Assembly (NCBI GenBank): GCA_944326115.1
Contig: CALVCQ010000018.1
Coordinates: 1 to 42,731 of the forward strand
DNA from: Candidatus Gastranaerophilales bacterium
GTDB taxonomy: Bacteria; Cyanobacteriota; Vampirovibrionia; Gastranaerophilales; Gastranaerophilaceae
Direction of reading: 5' to 3'
Length of the DNA: 42,731 nt
The notes beneath the pieces were generated by a model that made no database searches, had not been told where the DNA came from, and saw only the letters and a program-made list of their open reading frames with translations. A program made the translations under genes and the position numbers. This document shows, one piece after another, positions 17,192-25,277 of the stretch; the first letter of the stretch is position 1, and the number at the start of each line of letters is the position of its first letter.

Positions 17192-17691
17192 TACCTTTTA
17201 TCATTTTTAATAGCCTCAAGGAAGTCTGCAACCTTAGCGGCATGAGAAATTACATTATCAGCGAGTATAATTGCACCGAGCGGTAATTTATCATTTAATA
17301 AATCAAAATATTGAATGTATTCTGATTTGTTAGCATCAATAAACACCATATCCGGCACAAAATCTAAATTTGCAAGAATCTCTAACGCTCTGCCCTGCTT
17401 GAACGTAACAAAATCTGACAGGCCGCATTTTTTAATATTCTCTTTAGCTATGCACTGTCTTTTTTCATAAAACTCGATTGTTGTAAGATGACCGAATCTG
17501 CCGGCATCTTTTAGTGCATCAGCAATCCATAGAGTAGAATAACCGTTTGATGTACCAATTTCCAGCACATTTTTTACACCGGAAATTTTTATTAGCATAC
17601 TTATAAATTCAGCTGTCTGATGTGATATATTCCAAAAATCGTGCTGTGTTTTTTCTAATTCGTCAGATAATTCTTTAATGACAGCGTCCAT
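17134..17691 (-). CDS. SAM-dependent O-methyltransferase (family 3)
   Basis: A 185-aa class I methyltransferase of the COG4122/catechol-O-methyltransferase-like family. Motif I is VLEIGTSNGYSTLW (about 41-54), the acidic SAM-ribose residue is in TTIEFYEK, and the metal/catalytic region is DMVFIDANKSEY with GAIILADNV. These enzymes methylate catechol-type or similar hydroxyls with a divalent metal; the substrate is unknown here. ATG 17691 shares one base with the stop of the upstream propeller gene (TAATG), so translation is coupled. It is the last gene of the grpE-dnaJ cluster. Confidence 0.9.
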   Translation of the reverse strand: MDAVIKELSDELEKTQHDFWNISHQTAEFISMLIKISGVKNVLEIGTSNGYSTLWIADALKDAGRFGHLTTIEFYEKRQCIAKENIKKCGLSDFVTFKQGRALEILANLDFVPDMVFIDANKSEYIQYFDLLNDKLPLGAIILADNVISHAAKVADFLEAIKNDKRYQSQVLDLPAGLLMALKLS

Positions 17692-19139
17692 TACTTAAGC
17701 CTTTTATTCAACAGTTTTAAATCATTTATATAAACAGATGTTTCGACTGTCTGCAAAACAGAATTTTTTACATAGTCATACACATAATATTTTTTGTCTG
17801 AGACATTTGTTATTAAAATTAAATTAGAGTCAGGAACCATTACAAGCTTTTTAAAGAAGCCGGACTCAGGAAGCTTCAAAATTGTTTCACAAGAAAAATC
17901 ATTTAGATTAAATTTATTAATTACACCTGCAGCAGAGAGAATATAAAGATAATTATCAATATAGAGCATATCCACTGGTTTTTTGCCAATTTCTTGTTTA
18001 TAAATAATATCTTTTATTTCCTCATCAATAACCTGAAGTTCATTAAGTGTTCGTGACAACAGATAGACATTTTTTTCAGTAACAACAATTTTTGATACAT
18101 TAGAAGCATTATAAACGTAACTGTTTAAATATGTACCGTCCAAATTGAGAATATAAATATCATCAGTATTTTTATCAATGTATGCAATTTTTTTATCATC
18201 AGCAGATATAGCAATATTCTTAGGATAACCTTTTACTTTAATTTTTTCAGCCAAAGACATCGTTTTTAAATCAATAACAAATATCGCATGCTCGTTTACT
18301 GCAGCAACATAAGCTTTAGACAGTTTATTATCCAAAATTATCTCAGAAGGCTGATATCCAATATCAATTTTCTTCGCAAGAACTTCCTGCTTTACATCTG
18401 CAACGTCAATATAAGTCTTGCCGGCTGTTGCAATTAATATATAGTCATCATCACTTACAGGCTGTACGAATTTTGGAAGATTTTCCAGTGTTAGAGTAAA
18501 TTTTGGAACAGATGAATCAGCCGGTATAACATTCAAAAGTTTTGAATCAAGTGTTGTAACAAGAAGCGTTTTGCCTGTCATGTAAGGAACGGGAACAAAT
18601 TTTGTCTGTTTATCCGAAGAAACAGAACCGGAATTATTTTTAAATATTTCATTTACCGAAGAATTTGTCGTTGCTATTTTTAAATCACCCATCATAATTT
18701 TCATGTCTTCCGGAATAATCAATCCGGGCGGAACAAGCATATCCTGAGGAAAAAGTCCTGTCTTAACGACAAAAGGAATATTTTTAGAATCAGCAACAGT
18801 TATTTTTCCGCCTTTGTTTTTAATAACTTTTAATAAAGCAAAATTTGAATCAAACAGAATTACTTCAGGAAGCTGTGATAATTTTTTATTTGAAGGGTAT
18901 GTGCTCACAATCTTACCTGATGGATTCTTCTTTGGATTTGACGGCAAAACAGGCAAATAAACCGTTCCATCCGGCAGCGTTATAAGTCCGTCAAAACGTA
19001 CTGAAGATTGCGGCAAATCGTTTTTTAAAGTATTAAGCACGTAATCGGGCAATTTAGTTGCATAAGAAGTCGTTGCTGTTAAAAAGTAAAAAGTTGTAAA
19101 TATTATTAAAAATCTAAATAAATAAAAATTCTTTTTCAT
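17691..19139 (-). CDS. Exported beta-propeller (YVTN-like) protein
   Basis: A 482-aa secreted protein. The chosen ATG (19139) starts a clear signal peptide, KKNFYLFRFLIIFTTFYFL ending in TTSYA; the frame is open further upstream but that part overlaps the dnaJ end and is not signal-like. Repeated segments of about 40-45 residues such as KAYVAAVNEHAIFVIDLKT, KKIAYIDKNTDDIYILNLDG and YLYILSAAGVINKFNLND look like blades of a YVTN/NHL-type propeller, about seven in the C-terminal two thirds. No catalytic residues are evident; binding in the envelope is likely. It lies 10 bp after dnaJ. Confidence 0.8.
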   Translation of the reverse strand: MKKNFYLFRFLIIFTTFYFLTATTSYATKLPDYVLNTLKNDLPQSSVRFDGLITLPDGTVYLPVLPSNPKKNPSGKIVSTYPSNKKLSQLPEVILFDSNFALLKVIKNKGGKITVADSKNIPFVVKTGLFPQDMLVPPGLIIPEDMKIMMGDLKIATTNSSVNEIFKNNSGSVSSDKQTKFVPVPYMTGKTLLVTTLDSKLLNVIPADSSVPKFTLTLENLPKFVQPVSDDDYILIATAGKTYIDVADVKQEVLAKKIDIGYQPSEIILDNKLSKAYVAAVNEHAIFVIDLKTMSLAEKIKVKGYPKNIAISADDKKIAYIDKNTDDIYILNLDGTYLNSYVYNASNVSKIVVTEKNVYLLSRTLNELQVIDEEIKDIIYKQEIGKKPVDMLYIDNYLYILSAAGVINKFNLNDFSCETILKLPESGFFKKLVMVPDSNLILITNVSDKKYYVYDYVKNSVLQTVETSVYINDLKLLNKRLK

Positions 19140-19149
19140 ACAGACCTGT

Positions 19150-20274
19150 TTAATTGTGAATTGCATTTTTAAATTTATCAATAAATTTTTCATTCGGTTT
19201 TCTGTTTTCAGAAAGTTCAAAAAGTTTACGATACAATCTTTTTTCTTCTTCATTAATGGATTTAGGCGGTTTATACTTTATCATGACAACATGATCTCCT
19301 CTTTTTTCAGGATGTCCGAGATACGGAATACCCGCATTTTTTAAAACCAATGTTTTACCGTACTCAATACCAGCAGGAATAGATATTTCCTTTTCTCCGT
19401 GTATAGTATTAACAACAATTGTATCACCGAGAACTGCCTGAGGAACACTTATATATTTTTCAGAATAAACATTAAAGCCGTCTCTTCTGAACTCCTTGTG
19501 CGGTTTTACATACATAACAATATACAAATCACCGCTGGATCCTCCATTTTTACCTGCATCACCCTCTTTGGCTACACGAATTTTAGAATTATTATCAACA
19601 CCTGCAGGAATTTTTACTTTTATAGTTTTTTCTGTTTCTATACGACCCTCACCTTTGCATTTTTTACAGGGAGAACCTATTATTTGACCGGTTCCGCCGC
19701 ATTTTGGACATACCGTTACCTGTTGAATACTTCCAAGAATAGTACGTGTAATATGGGCAACTCTCCCCTTTCCGTTACATTCTGGACATACTGACGGCTT
19801 AGTTCCGGGTTCGGCTCCGGTGCCATAGCAATCTTTACACATTTCAAGATGATCTATTTTAATTTCTTTTTCGACTCCAAAAGCCGCCTCTTCAAAATCA
19901 AGTTCTATATCAAGCCGCAAATCATGACCACGCTGGGGAGCATTAGGATCAACAGCACCTGAAGAAAAGCCTCCCATACCGCCAAAGAATGATTCAAATA
20001 TGTCATTTATATTACCAAAACCAAAATCAAATGGTCCTTCTGTACTATATCCGGCATTTGAAAGTCCCTCTTCGCCATACCTGTCATACAGAGAACGTTT
20101 TTCTTCATTTGATAAGGTTTCATACGCTTTGCCAAGTTCTTTAAATTTTTCTTCCGCATCCGGCGTTTTGTTTACATCCGGATGCAATTCTCTGGCTTTT
20201 TTTCTGAAAGCGGATTTTATTTCAGCCTGTGTAGCATCTTTGCTTACACCTAATATCTCGTAATAATTGCTCAT
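19150..20274 (-). CDS. dnaJ: Chaperone DnaJ
   Basis: Type I Hsp40 co-chaperone that stimulates DnaK ATPase. J domain residues 2-68 with HPD (ELHPDVNK), then a G/F-rich linker (FGFGNINDIFESFFGGMGGF), then four CxxCxGxG zinc-finger repeats (CKDCYGTG, CPECNGKG, CPKCGGTG, CKKCKGEG) and the C-terminal substrate-binding domain. Length 374 aa from the ATG at 20274, which has GGGGGAT directly upstream. A GTG at 20283 overlapping the grpE stop is an alternative start adding three residues. dnaK is not in the window. Confidence 0.97.
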   Translation of the reverse strand: MSNYYEILGVSKDATQAEIKSAFRKKARELHPDVNKTPDAEEKFKELGKAYETLSNEEKRSLYDRYGEEGLSNAGYSTEGPFDFGFGNINDIFESFFGGMGGFSSGAVDPNAPQRGHDLRLDIELDFEEAAFGVEKEIKIDHLEMCKDCYGTGAEPGTKPSVCPECNGKGRVAHITRTILGSIQQVTVCPKCGGTGQIIGSPCKKCKGEGRIETEKTIKVKIPAGVDNNSKIRVAKEGDAGKNGGSSGDLYIVMYVKPHKEFRRDGFNVYSEKYISVPQAVLGDTIVVNTIHGEKEISIPAGIEYGKTLVLKNAGIPYLGHPEKRGDHVVMIKYKPPKSINEEEKRLYRKLFELSENRKPNEKFIDKFKNAIHN

Positions 20275-20282
20275 ATCCCCCA

Positions 20283-20885
20283 CTATTCACTGACCGCAAC
20301 ATTTACAAGTGCCGGTCTAAGTACCTTATCTCCAAGTTTATAACCTTTTTGCATTTCCGCTATTATTGTATTTTCCGGATAATCAGCGGTAGGTGTTTGC
20401 ATTACAGCCTCATGAAAATTAGGATCAAATTCTTTGCCGGCTGTATCTATAACCTCCAAACCCATTTTTGATAGAACATCATATATTTGTTTAAAAACAA
20501 GCTCATAGCTTTCCTTTACAGTATTAACATCTTCAACATTTTCAACTGACGCTTTTGCTCTGTCTATGTTATCCAGTGCTTCTATCATTTTCTTAAGAGT
20601 TTCTTCTGCTCCGTATTTGAGAAGAGACTCCCGCTCTTGAGCCTGTCTTTTTCTATAATTATCAAAATCTGCTGCAAGACGTATGTATTGATTGTTGATT
20701 TTATCAATTTCTTCTTTCAGTGAAGATATCGCATCAACACATTCTTCATCATCTTTAGCTGACTCTTGTGGATTTATATTGTCATTATTTAAATTATCAG
20801 CTGAAAACGGATTATTTTCTTTACAGACTTCACCGTTATCCTTTACTGTTTCACTATTTATATTTTTATTATCTTCTTTTCCCAT
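20283..20885 (-). CDS. grpE: Nucleotide exchange factor GrpE
   Basis: A 200-aa exchange factor for DnaK. The long acidic, Asn-rich N-terminus (to about residue 50) is followed by the dimeric coiled coil (EEIDKINNQYIRLAADFDNYRKR) and the C-terminal beta domain (GYKLGDKVLRPALVNVA). The ATG at 20885 is preferred over an upstream GTG at 20906: AGAGG lies at a suitable distance and the extra residues MVYRGII are unlike the family. It is the first gene of the grpE-dnaJ-propeller-methyltransferase cluster, behind a good promoter. No CIRCE inverted repeat is seen upstream, so HrcA control is not supported. Confidence 0.95.
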   Translation of the reverse strand: MGKEDNKNINSETVKDNGEVCKENNPFSADNLNNDNINPQESAKDDEECVDAISSLKEEIDKINNQYIRLAADFDNYRKRQAQERESLLKYGAEETLKKMIEALDNIDRAKASVENVEDVNTVKESYELVFKQIYDVLSKMGLEVIDTAGKEFDPNFHEAVMQTPTADYPENTIIAEMQKGYKLGDKVLRPALVNVAVSE

Positions 20886-20920
20886 GATAATGCCTCTGTA
20901 TACCAATCTGCAATATTATA

Positions 20921-20948
20921 ATTATAGTTTATGAAAGCTTAGACTCAA
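20921..20948 (-). promoter_or_regulatory. Promoter of the grpE-dnaJ cluster
   Basis: On the minus strand TTGAGT (20943-20948), 16 bp, perfect TATAAT (20921-20926). Predicted start about 30 bp before the grpE ATG. Confidence 0.65.
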
Positions 20949-21132
20949 GGAATTTTAATTATTTCTTAACTTTTATTTTTATAAAAGACGATTTTATAAT
21001 ATTTTTGTTTTTTTATGTTAAGAATTGTAATGAAAATATTCAAAATTGAATTTGAGAAAAACAATTTGTTTTTATATATATACGAGGTATGTATAAAGTA
21101 TTGAAGAAGTAATTCAAGAAAAGGAGTAAACT

Positions 21133-21297
21133 ATGAACGTATCAGCAATTGGAAACATTTTTGCACCTAAAGCAGAAACAGCAGGTACATTAGCACACAA
21201 ACCGGCAGAAACAGCAGGTATACTTGCATTTGGTAAACCGGAAACAGCAGGTTCTCTGGCTAATAATGCTGGCGGTTCATTTAGCGCAATGGCATAG
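21133..21297 (+). CDS. Small repeat peptide with ETAG-x-LA motifs, 54 aa
   Basis: ATG preceded by AAGGAG, stop TAG. The peptide begins MNVSAIGNIFAPK and contains three near-tandem repeats: K-AETAGTLAH, KPAETAGILAFG and KPETAGSLANN. It ends in a Gly/Ser/Ala tail (GGSFSAMA). There is no Cys, no signal peptide and no membrane segment. A strong ribosome site, the in-frame repeat structure and the absence of any overlapping gene on either strand argue that it is real. Function unknown. A structural or secreted small peptide is possible; a bacteriocin-like role cannot be claimed. The next small ORF lies 57 bp downstream. Confidence 0.65.
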   Translation: MNVSAIGNIFAPKAETAGTLAHKPAETAGILAFGKPETAGSLANNAGGSFSAMA

Positions 21298-21354
21298 GCA
21301 AAGTTTTCATCCATAGAGAAAATTATTAGGACTACTACACAACCGGGGTGGATA

Positions 21355-21498
21355 ATGAATGAAGTAAAACTTACCAACTATGCATTAATGGCAGTAATGT
21401 TATTGGCTATGGCAACATTTTGCGTGTCAATTAATGCATTAAATCAATCATCAAATCTATTGGAAAAACAAGTTACAACAGTAAATGCAGTTTATTAA
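21355..21498 (+). CDS. Small single-span membrane protein, 47 aa
   Basis: ATG with GGGGTGGATA upstream. Sequence: a short N-terminus NEVKLTNY, a hydrophobic helix ALMAVMLLAMATFCVSI (about 10-26), then a polar C-terminal helix (NALNQSSNLLEKQVTTVNAVY). It looks like a bitopic small membrane protein, in the same transcript as the ETAG peptide and followed by a terminator at 21531-21570. Not recognised. Confidence 0.6.
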   Translation: MNEVKLTNYALMAVMLLAMATFCVSINALNQSSNLLEKQVTTVNAVY

Positions 21499-21530
21499 AG
21501 AATAAGCAAAAGAAGTAAAGAGAATTGAAT

Positions 21531-21570
21531 AAAATGGCACTATATACAAATATAAGTGCCATTTTATTTT
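21531..21570. terminator. Terminator after the two small ORFs
   Basis: AAAATGGCACT/AGTGCCATTTT, a perfect 11-bp stem (21531-21541 with 21555-21565) with a 13-nt loop and ATTTTATTTT. It can serve both the small-ORF transcript (+) and the convergent zinc ribbon gene (-). Confidence 0.85.
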
Positions 21571-21597
21571 GTAAAATTTAATCTATAACAAGAAAAT

Positions 21598-21873
21598 TTA
21601 TTGCTGCGCTTCTTGCATCTGTTTGTAACATTCTTTACAATAAACTTCTTTACCTAGCACAGGTTTAAAAGGAACCTTAGTTTGTACACCGCACTTTGAA
21701 CAAACAACATCATACATTTTTTTTCTGTTATTTTGTCTGCGTTTTTTTCTACATTCCGGACAACGTTTTGGCTTATTTACCAATCCTTTTTCTGCGTAAA
21801 ATTCCTGCTCACCTGCTGTAAAAATAAATTCTGCCCCGCAGTCCTCACAGATGAGTTTTTCGTCTTGATACAT
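21598..21873 (-). CDS. Double zinc ribbon protein, 91 aa
   Basis: Eight cysteines in four CxxC pairs: C9/C12 with C38/C41 form a first ribbon of the type known as probable zinc-ribbon zf-trcl (LICEDCGAEF... RCPECRKKRR). C58/C61 with C79/C82 form the second, CxxC-type ribbon (VCSKCGVQTKVPFKP... YCKECY). A basic linker (KKRRQNNRKK) suggests nucleic-acid contact. Small proteins of this architecture are common in low-GC and cyanobacterium-related genomes; their role is not established. ATG 21873 with AAGGAGAC upstream. Confidence 0.85.
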   Translation of the reverse strand: MYQDEKLICEDCGAEFIFTAGEQEFYAEKGLVNKPKRCPECRKKRRQNNRKKMYDVVCSKCGVQTKVPFKPVLGKEVYCKECYKQMQEAQQ

Positions 21874-21966
21874 CTTTAGTCTCCTTGTTAAATTGGTAAA
21901 TAATTACCTGAATAATATTAATCATTATATTTTACTCTTTTTTTTTAAATTAATCAAGATAAGAAG

Positions 21967-21994
21967 AACCCTTTGATTATTGCATCAAAGGGTT
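21967..21994 (-). terminator. Stem-loop after the 181-aa gene, possible terminator
   Basis: Perfect 11-bp stem AACCCTTTGAT/ATCAAAGGGTT with a 6-nt loop. It lies about 45 bp past the stop of the gene at 22041. The following sequence is only moderately T-rich, so it may be a weak terminator or an mRNA 3'-end stabiliser. Confidence 0.5.
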
Positions 21995-22040
21995 ACAATC
22001 ATTTTCACACACTCGAGGAATTATATTACTTACTTATTAA

Positions 22041-22586
22041 TTATGCATATTTAGGAGCAGTTCTTTCAATATTCTTAGTTTCTTGCTCTTCAACCTGTTT
22101 AAGTTCGGCTTCTGCTGCTTTCAATTGTGTTTCTATCATCAATTTCTGATTTGTAATATCAGTTTCAAGACGTTTTACTTTTGCAGCTTCGGCTTTACCT
22201 GCTGCATCCAATGCCTGTTTGAAGAAGGCATTAAATATAAAGAATTGATTAGAATAGATAGAATTCGGATTAGAAGGATCAACAGCAGATGCATAATGTC
22301 CGCCAGAAGCAGCATTTAGATTCATAATGTTTGCATTATACATTTGAGTTGCTCTTGAAGCTTCAAACAGTGATTTAGGAACACTGTTGTTGAAGAAGTT
22401 CATATTAACTCCGAAAATGCTGGCCGGAGAGCTCAAAAACTCACTCGGTGTTATGATACCGTCAGCTACGTTACCTGAATAAACAGATAAATCTTGAAGC
22501 CTTTGCGATAACTGCATCAATCTATATTGAAGCTGGTTTATTCGCTGGGTCAATTGTAGCTTTCTCGCTGTGAAAATTGCGTACAC
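22041..22586 (-). CDS. Hypothetical coiled-coil protein, 181 aa
   Basis: Residues about 8-36 (KLQLTQRINQLQYRLMQLSQRL) and 130-172 (AAKVKRLETDITNQKLMIETQLKAAEAEL) are amphipathic helices. They bracket an Asn/Ser/Ala-rich middle that includes FEASRATQMYNANIMNLN, a segment reminiscent of rod-type flagellar or secretion filament subunits. There is no signal peptide. It starts at GTG 22586 with TAGGAG upstream. Unrecognised; an antiparallel coiled-coil hairpin is likely. The upstream 250 bp (22587-22838) is AT-rich and I see nothing definite in it. Confidence 0.75.
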   Translation of the reverse strand: MYAIFTARKLQLTQRINQLQYRLMQLSQRLQDLSVYSGNVADGIITPSEFLSSPASIFGVNMNFFNNSVPKSLFEASRATQMYNANIMNLNAASGGHYASAVDPSNPNSIYSNQFFIFNAFFKQALDAAGKAEAAKVKRLETDITNQKLMIETQLKAAEAELKQVEEQETKNIERTAPKYA

Positions 22587-22838
22587 TGTTCTAATCTCCT
22601 ACCATAACCAATTTTTCTAACCTTTACATATATATAAAAACATTTTCTTATAAGAAATTGCCTAAATTAATTAATAATTAATAAAAAAAGCAAAATTTCG
22701 CCCAAACACACGCCGCACAACAGTTTTAAGGGAAATTAGGACCAATTAATATTGACATAAAATATACAAATTAAGCCTGATTTATCAACACAATATATAA
22801 TAATTATACAAAAGAATTAATTTTAATATTAAGTAATG

Positions 22839-23450
22839 TTAAGAAACTCTTGTTATAACTTTGTCTATAAGACCGTATTCAACAGCTTCCTGTGCCGACA
22901 TATAATAATCACGTTCAGTGTCTTTTTTTATTTTTTCTAAAGGCTGAGAACAATTAGAAGCGAGTATTGAATTGAGCATGTTTTTCATTCTGAGTATTTC
23001 TTTTGCTTCAATCTCTATATCAGTAGCCTGACCTTTTGCGCCGCCAAGAGGTTGATGGATCATTATTCTCGAATTCGGCAGAGAAAGTCTCTTTCCTTTT
23101 GCACCGGAAGAAAGCAGAAACGATCCCATACTTGCTGCTTCACCCAGACAAATAGTACTTACGTCAGCTCTAATATGCTGCATTGTATCATATATAGCCA
23201 GACCTGAAGTTATTACACCGCCCGGACTGTTTATATACAACATAATATCTTTTTCCGGATTTTCTGAATCGAGAAGAAGAAGCTGTGCAATGACAACATT
23301 TGCAAGTTCATCATCTATCTCATCACCTAAAAAAATTATTCTTTCTCTCAAAAGTCTTGAAAATATATCAAAAGATTTTTCACCTCTGGAAGAAGACTCA
23401 ATTACCATAGGCACATAACTCAAAACTTTTTTTATATCAAAATCTGACAT
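22839..23450 (-). CDS. clpP: ATP-dependent Clp protease proteolytic subunit ClpP
   Basis: Serine peptidase of 203 aa that forms a double heptamer and degrades substrates unfolded by ClpC or ClpX. Catalytic triad S107 (GEAASMGSF), H132 ([11 protein letters not shown]) and D181 (TERDYYMS). The family signature INSPGG is at 74-79. ATG 23450 with AGGAGAAAC upstream. It stands alone, without clpX beside it. Confidence 0.98.
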   Translation of the reverse strand: MSDFDIKKVLSYVPMVIESSSRGEKSFDIFSRLLRERIIFLGDEIDDELANVVIAQLLLLDSENPEKDIMLYINSPGGVITSGLAIYDTMQHIRADVSTICLGEAASMGSFLLSSGAKGKRLSLPNSRIMIHQPLGGAKGQATDIEIEAKEILRMKNMLNSILASNCSQPLEKIKKDTERDYYMSAQEAVEYGLIDKVITRVS

Positions 23451-23507
23451 AGTTTCTCCTTAACATAATTCACAATAAATTATACTTCACAAATGATATT
23501 TTACAAA

Positions 23508-24188
23508 CTACCATGGATATTTAGAATCAATCGACCAGTTCGTTGAATAAAGCAAACCACTGCAATACATAGGTATCAATGCAGTTTTATTACAGCCTAA
23601 TTTTTCATCAGATAATAAATTTTTATAATTAACGGACATATTAAAAGGCGTAAAAGAAGCAGCCTGCGAATTTCGAATAGTAAATATAAATAAATCTTTT
23701 CCGAACATATTTGGATTCTTTGCACCATTTATATCAACATATACAAGCGCACAAACTTTGTTATTTTGTTTACATGAGCTGATTGTTTCAAATGCAACAG
23801 ATATCCCGTTTTTTAATTTTAAAGACGGCAATTTATTTAAACTAACACTTGTGTCATCTCTTTTTAAGTTTTTATACTGAATATCAGGGAAACACGCACC
23901 TACAGTCTTAACGCAATTTTCTGAAACATGCAAATATTTTGCCAGATAGTTATTAATTAAATCAGCATTCTTGTACCCGGCATACCAATCCCAATCACCC
24001 GGTAAACCGTTAAAACTGATTGAATATTGTAAAGTCTGAGACATATCCGAATAAAAAAGCCTTAAACGCATCGCAGTATTTTTCTTTTCTTTTTGTTGAT
24101 AAAAAAGAAAGAAGACCGAAAAAACCGCTATAACCAATACGGTTAATGCACCAGCAATACGTATTTTATCCTTGAGTTCATTATCCAT
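23508..24188 (-). CDS. Pilin-like (type IV/T2SS pseudopilin-like) protein
   Basis: A 226-aa protein with one N-terminal membrane helix (about 11-31, AGALTVLVIAVFSVFFLFYQQ), then KNTAMRLRLFYSDMSQTLQYSI and a globular Cys-containing domain. The helix-amphipathic-domain layout and the segment VYVDINGAKNPNMFGKDLFIF resemble the pilin-like proteins common in Gastranaerophilales. The usual cleavage motif (GFTLIE-type) is absent, so it is not a standard prepilin and may stay as a membrane-anchored minor component. Five cysteines could form disulfides. It ends 57 bp upstream of the clpP start. Confidence 0.65.
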   Translation of the reverse strand: MDNELKDKIRIAGALTVLVIAVFSVFFLFYQQKEKKNTAMRLRLFYSDMSQTLQYSISFNGLPGDWDWYAGYKNADLINNYLAKYLHVSENCVKTVGACFPDIQYKNLKRDDTSVSLNKLPSLKLKNGISVAFETISSCKQNNKVCALVYVDINGAKNPNMFGKDLFIFTIRNSQAASFTPFNMSVNYKNLLSDEKLGCNKTALIPMYCSGLLYSTNWSIDSKYPW

Positions 24189-24302
24189 TAGTGTAATAAT
24201 ATCATATATTTATAAATATAGATACTAAAAAATATAAAAAATTGCATATAAAATATATTTATTTGATAATAAATAATATACAAAAAGGGGATAGATAAAG
24301 TC

Positions 24303-24635
24303 ATGAATATAGCTCAAATGATGAAACAAGCGCAGCAAATGCAAAAAAGGCTTCAAGATGCACAAACTGAACTTGCAAATACAGAATTCAGCGCAGATGC
24401 AGGCAACGGTGCTGTAAATGTTATTTGTGACGGACAGGGCAAATTTAAATCAATAAAACTGAGTGCTTCTGCACTAAACCCTGAAAATCCGGATTCAGTT
24501 GATGCAGACACAATAGAAATGCTTGAAGACTTGATTACAACAGCAATGAATCAAGCAACACAACAGGCAACAAATGCAATGCAAGCTAAAATGAAATCAT
24601 TAACTGGCGGTATAAACATACCCGGACTATTCTAA
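24303..24635 (+). CDS. ybaB: YbaB/EbfC family nucleoid-associated protein
   Basis: A 110-aa dimeric DNA-binding protein of the YbaB family: N-terminal MKQAQQMQKRLQDAQTELAN helix, central VICDGQGKFKSIKLS strands, and a C-terminal helix (TTAMNQATQQATNAMQAKM). The typical gene order ybaB-recR is kept, with the stop and the recR start sharing one base (TAATG). It probably acts in nucleoid organisation or alongside RecR in repair. Confidence 0.93.
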   Translation: MNIAQMMKQAQQMQKRLQDAQTELANTEFSADAGNGAVNVICDGQGKFKSIKLSASALNPENPDSVDADTIEMLEDLITTAMNQATQQATNAMQAKMKSLTGGINIPGLF

Positions 24636-25234
24636 TGCAATATACAAAACCATTAGCCAACTTAATAGACTACTTTCAACGGCTGCCTGGTATCGGACCG
24701 AAATCAGCACAGAGAATAGCATTTTATCTGCTGAAAATGCCTAAAAATGAAGTTGAAAAGTTTGCACAGGCAATGATTACAGCTAAAGAAACCATTCATT
24801 ATTGCGACATTTGTTTTAATATGTCAGCAAGTAATCCCTGCGAAATTTGTTCAGCGCAAAACAGAGATGACTCCACGATCTGTGTATGTGCAGAAACAAA
24901 AGATTTAGTAGCAATTGAAAATACAAATGAATACAAAGGTAAATATCATGTGCTTCAAGGGTTGATATCGCCTGTCGACGGTATAGGCGCCGAAGACATA
25001 CGTATAAAAGAATTGTTGACAAGAATAGCGCAAAATGACATAAGAGAAGTTATACTTGCACTCAATCCTTCAGTTGAAGGCGAAGCAACCAGTTTGTACT
25101 TAACAAAACTCTTAAAGCCTTTTAATATAAAAATTACACGTATAGCATTCGGGCTGCCAATAGGGTCAGATCTGGAATATGCAGACGAAATTACTCTGGC
25201 AAAAGCTATTGAATGCCGCAGAGAAATTAACTGA
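24635..25234 (+). CDS. recR: Recombination mediator RecR
   Basis: A 199-aa RecFOR-pathway protein that loads RecA at gaps. N-terminal helix-hairpin-helix (PGIGPKSAQRIAFYLL), then a four-cysteine zinc finger (CDICFNMSASNPCEIC) and a Toprim domain (CVCAETKDLVAIENT to VILALNPSVEGEATSLYL), ending in the Walker-like C-terminal segment (ARIAFGLPIGSDLEYAD-type). Length and motifs are standard. Only 43 bp separate its stop from the convergent fliD stop; no clear terminator lies between. Confidence 0.97.
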   Translation: MQYTKPLANLIDYFQRLPGIGPKSAQRIAFYLLKMPKNEVEKFAQAMITAKETIHYCDICFNMSASNPCEICSAQNRDDSTICVCAETKDLVAIENTNEYKGKYHVLQGLISPVDGIGAEDIRIKELLTRIAQNDIREVILALNPSVEGEATSLYLTKLLKPFNIKITRIAFGLPIGSDLEYADEITLAKAIECRREIN

Positions 25235-25277
25235 TATTTTTATATAATCGACAAACGCCGAGTACTTCTCATAAAAG

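Noticed and set aside
20886-21000. CIRCE operator for HrcA upstream of grpE
   Set aside because: No TTAGCACTC/GAGTGCTAA inverted repeat is present; only a sigma-70-type promoter is seen.
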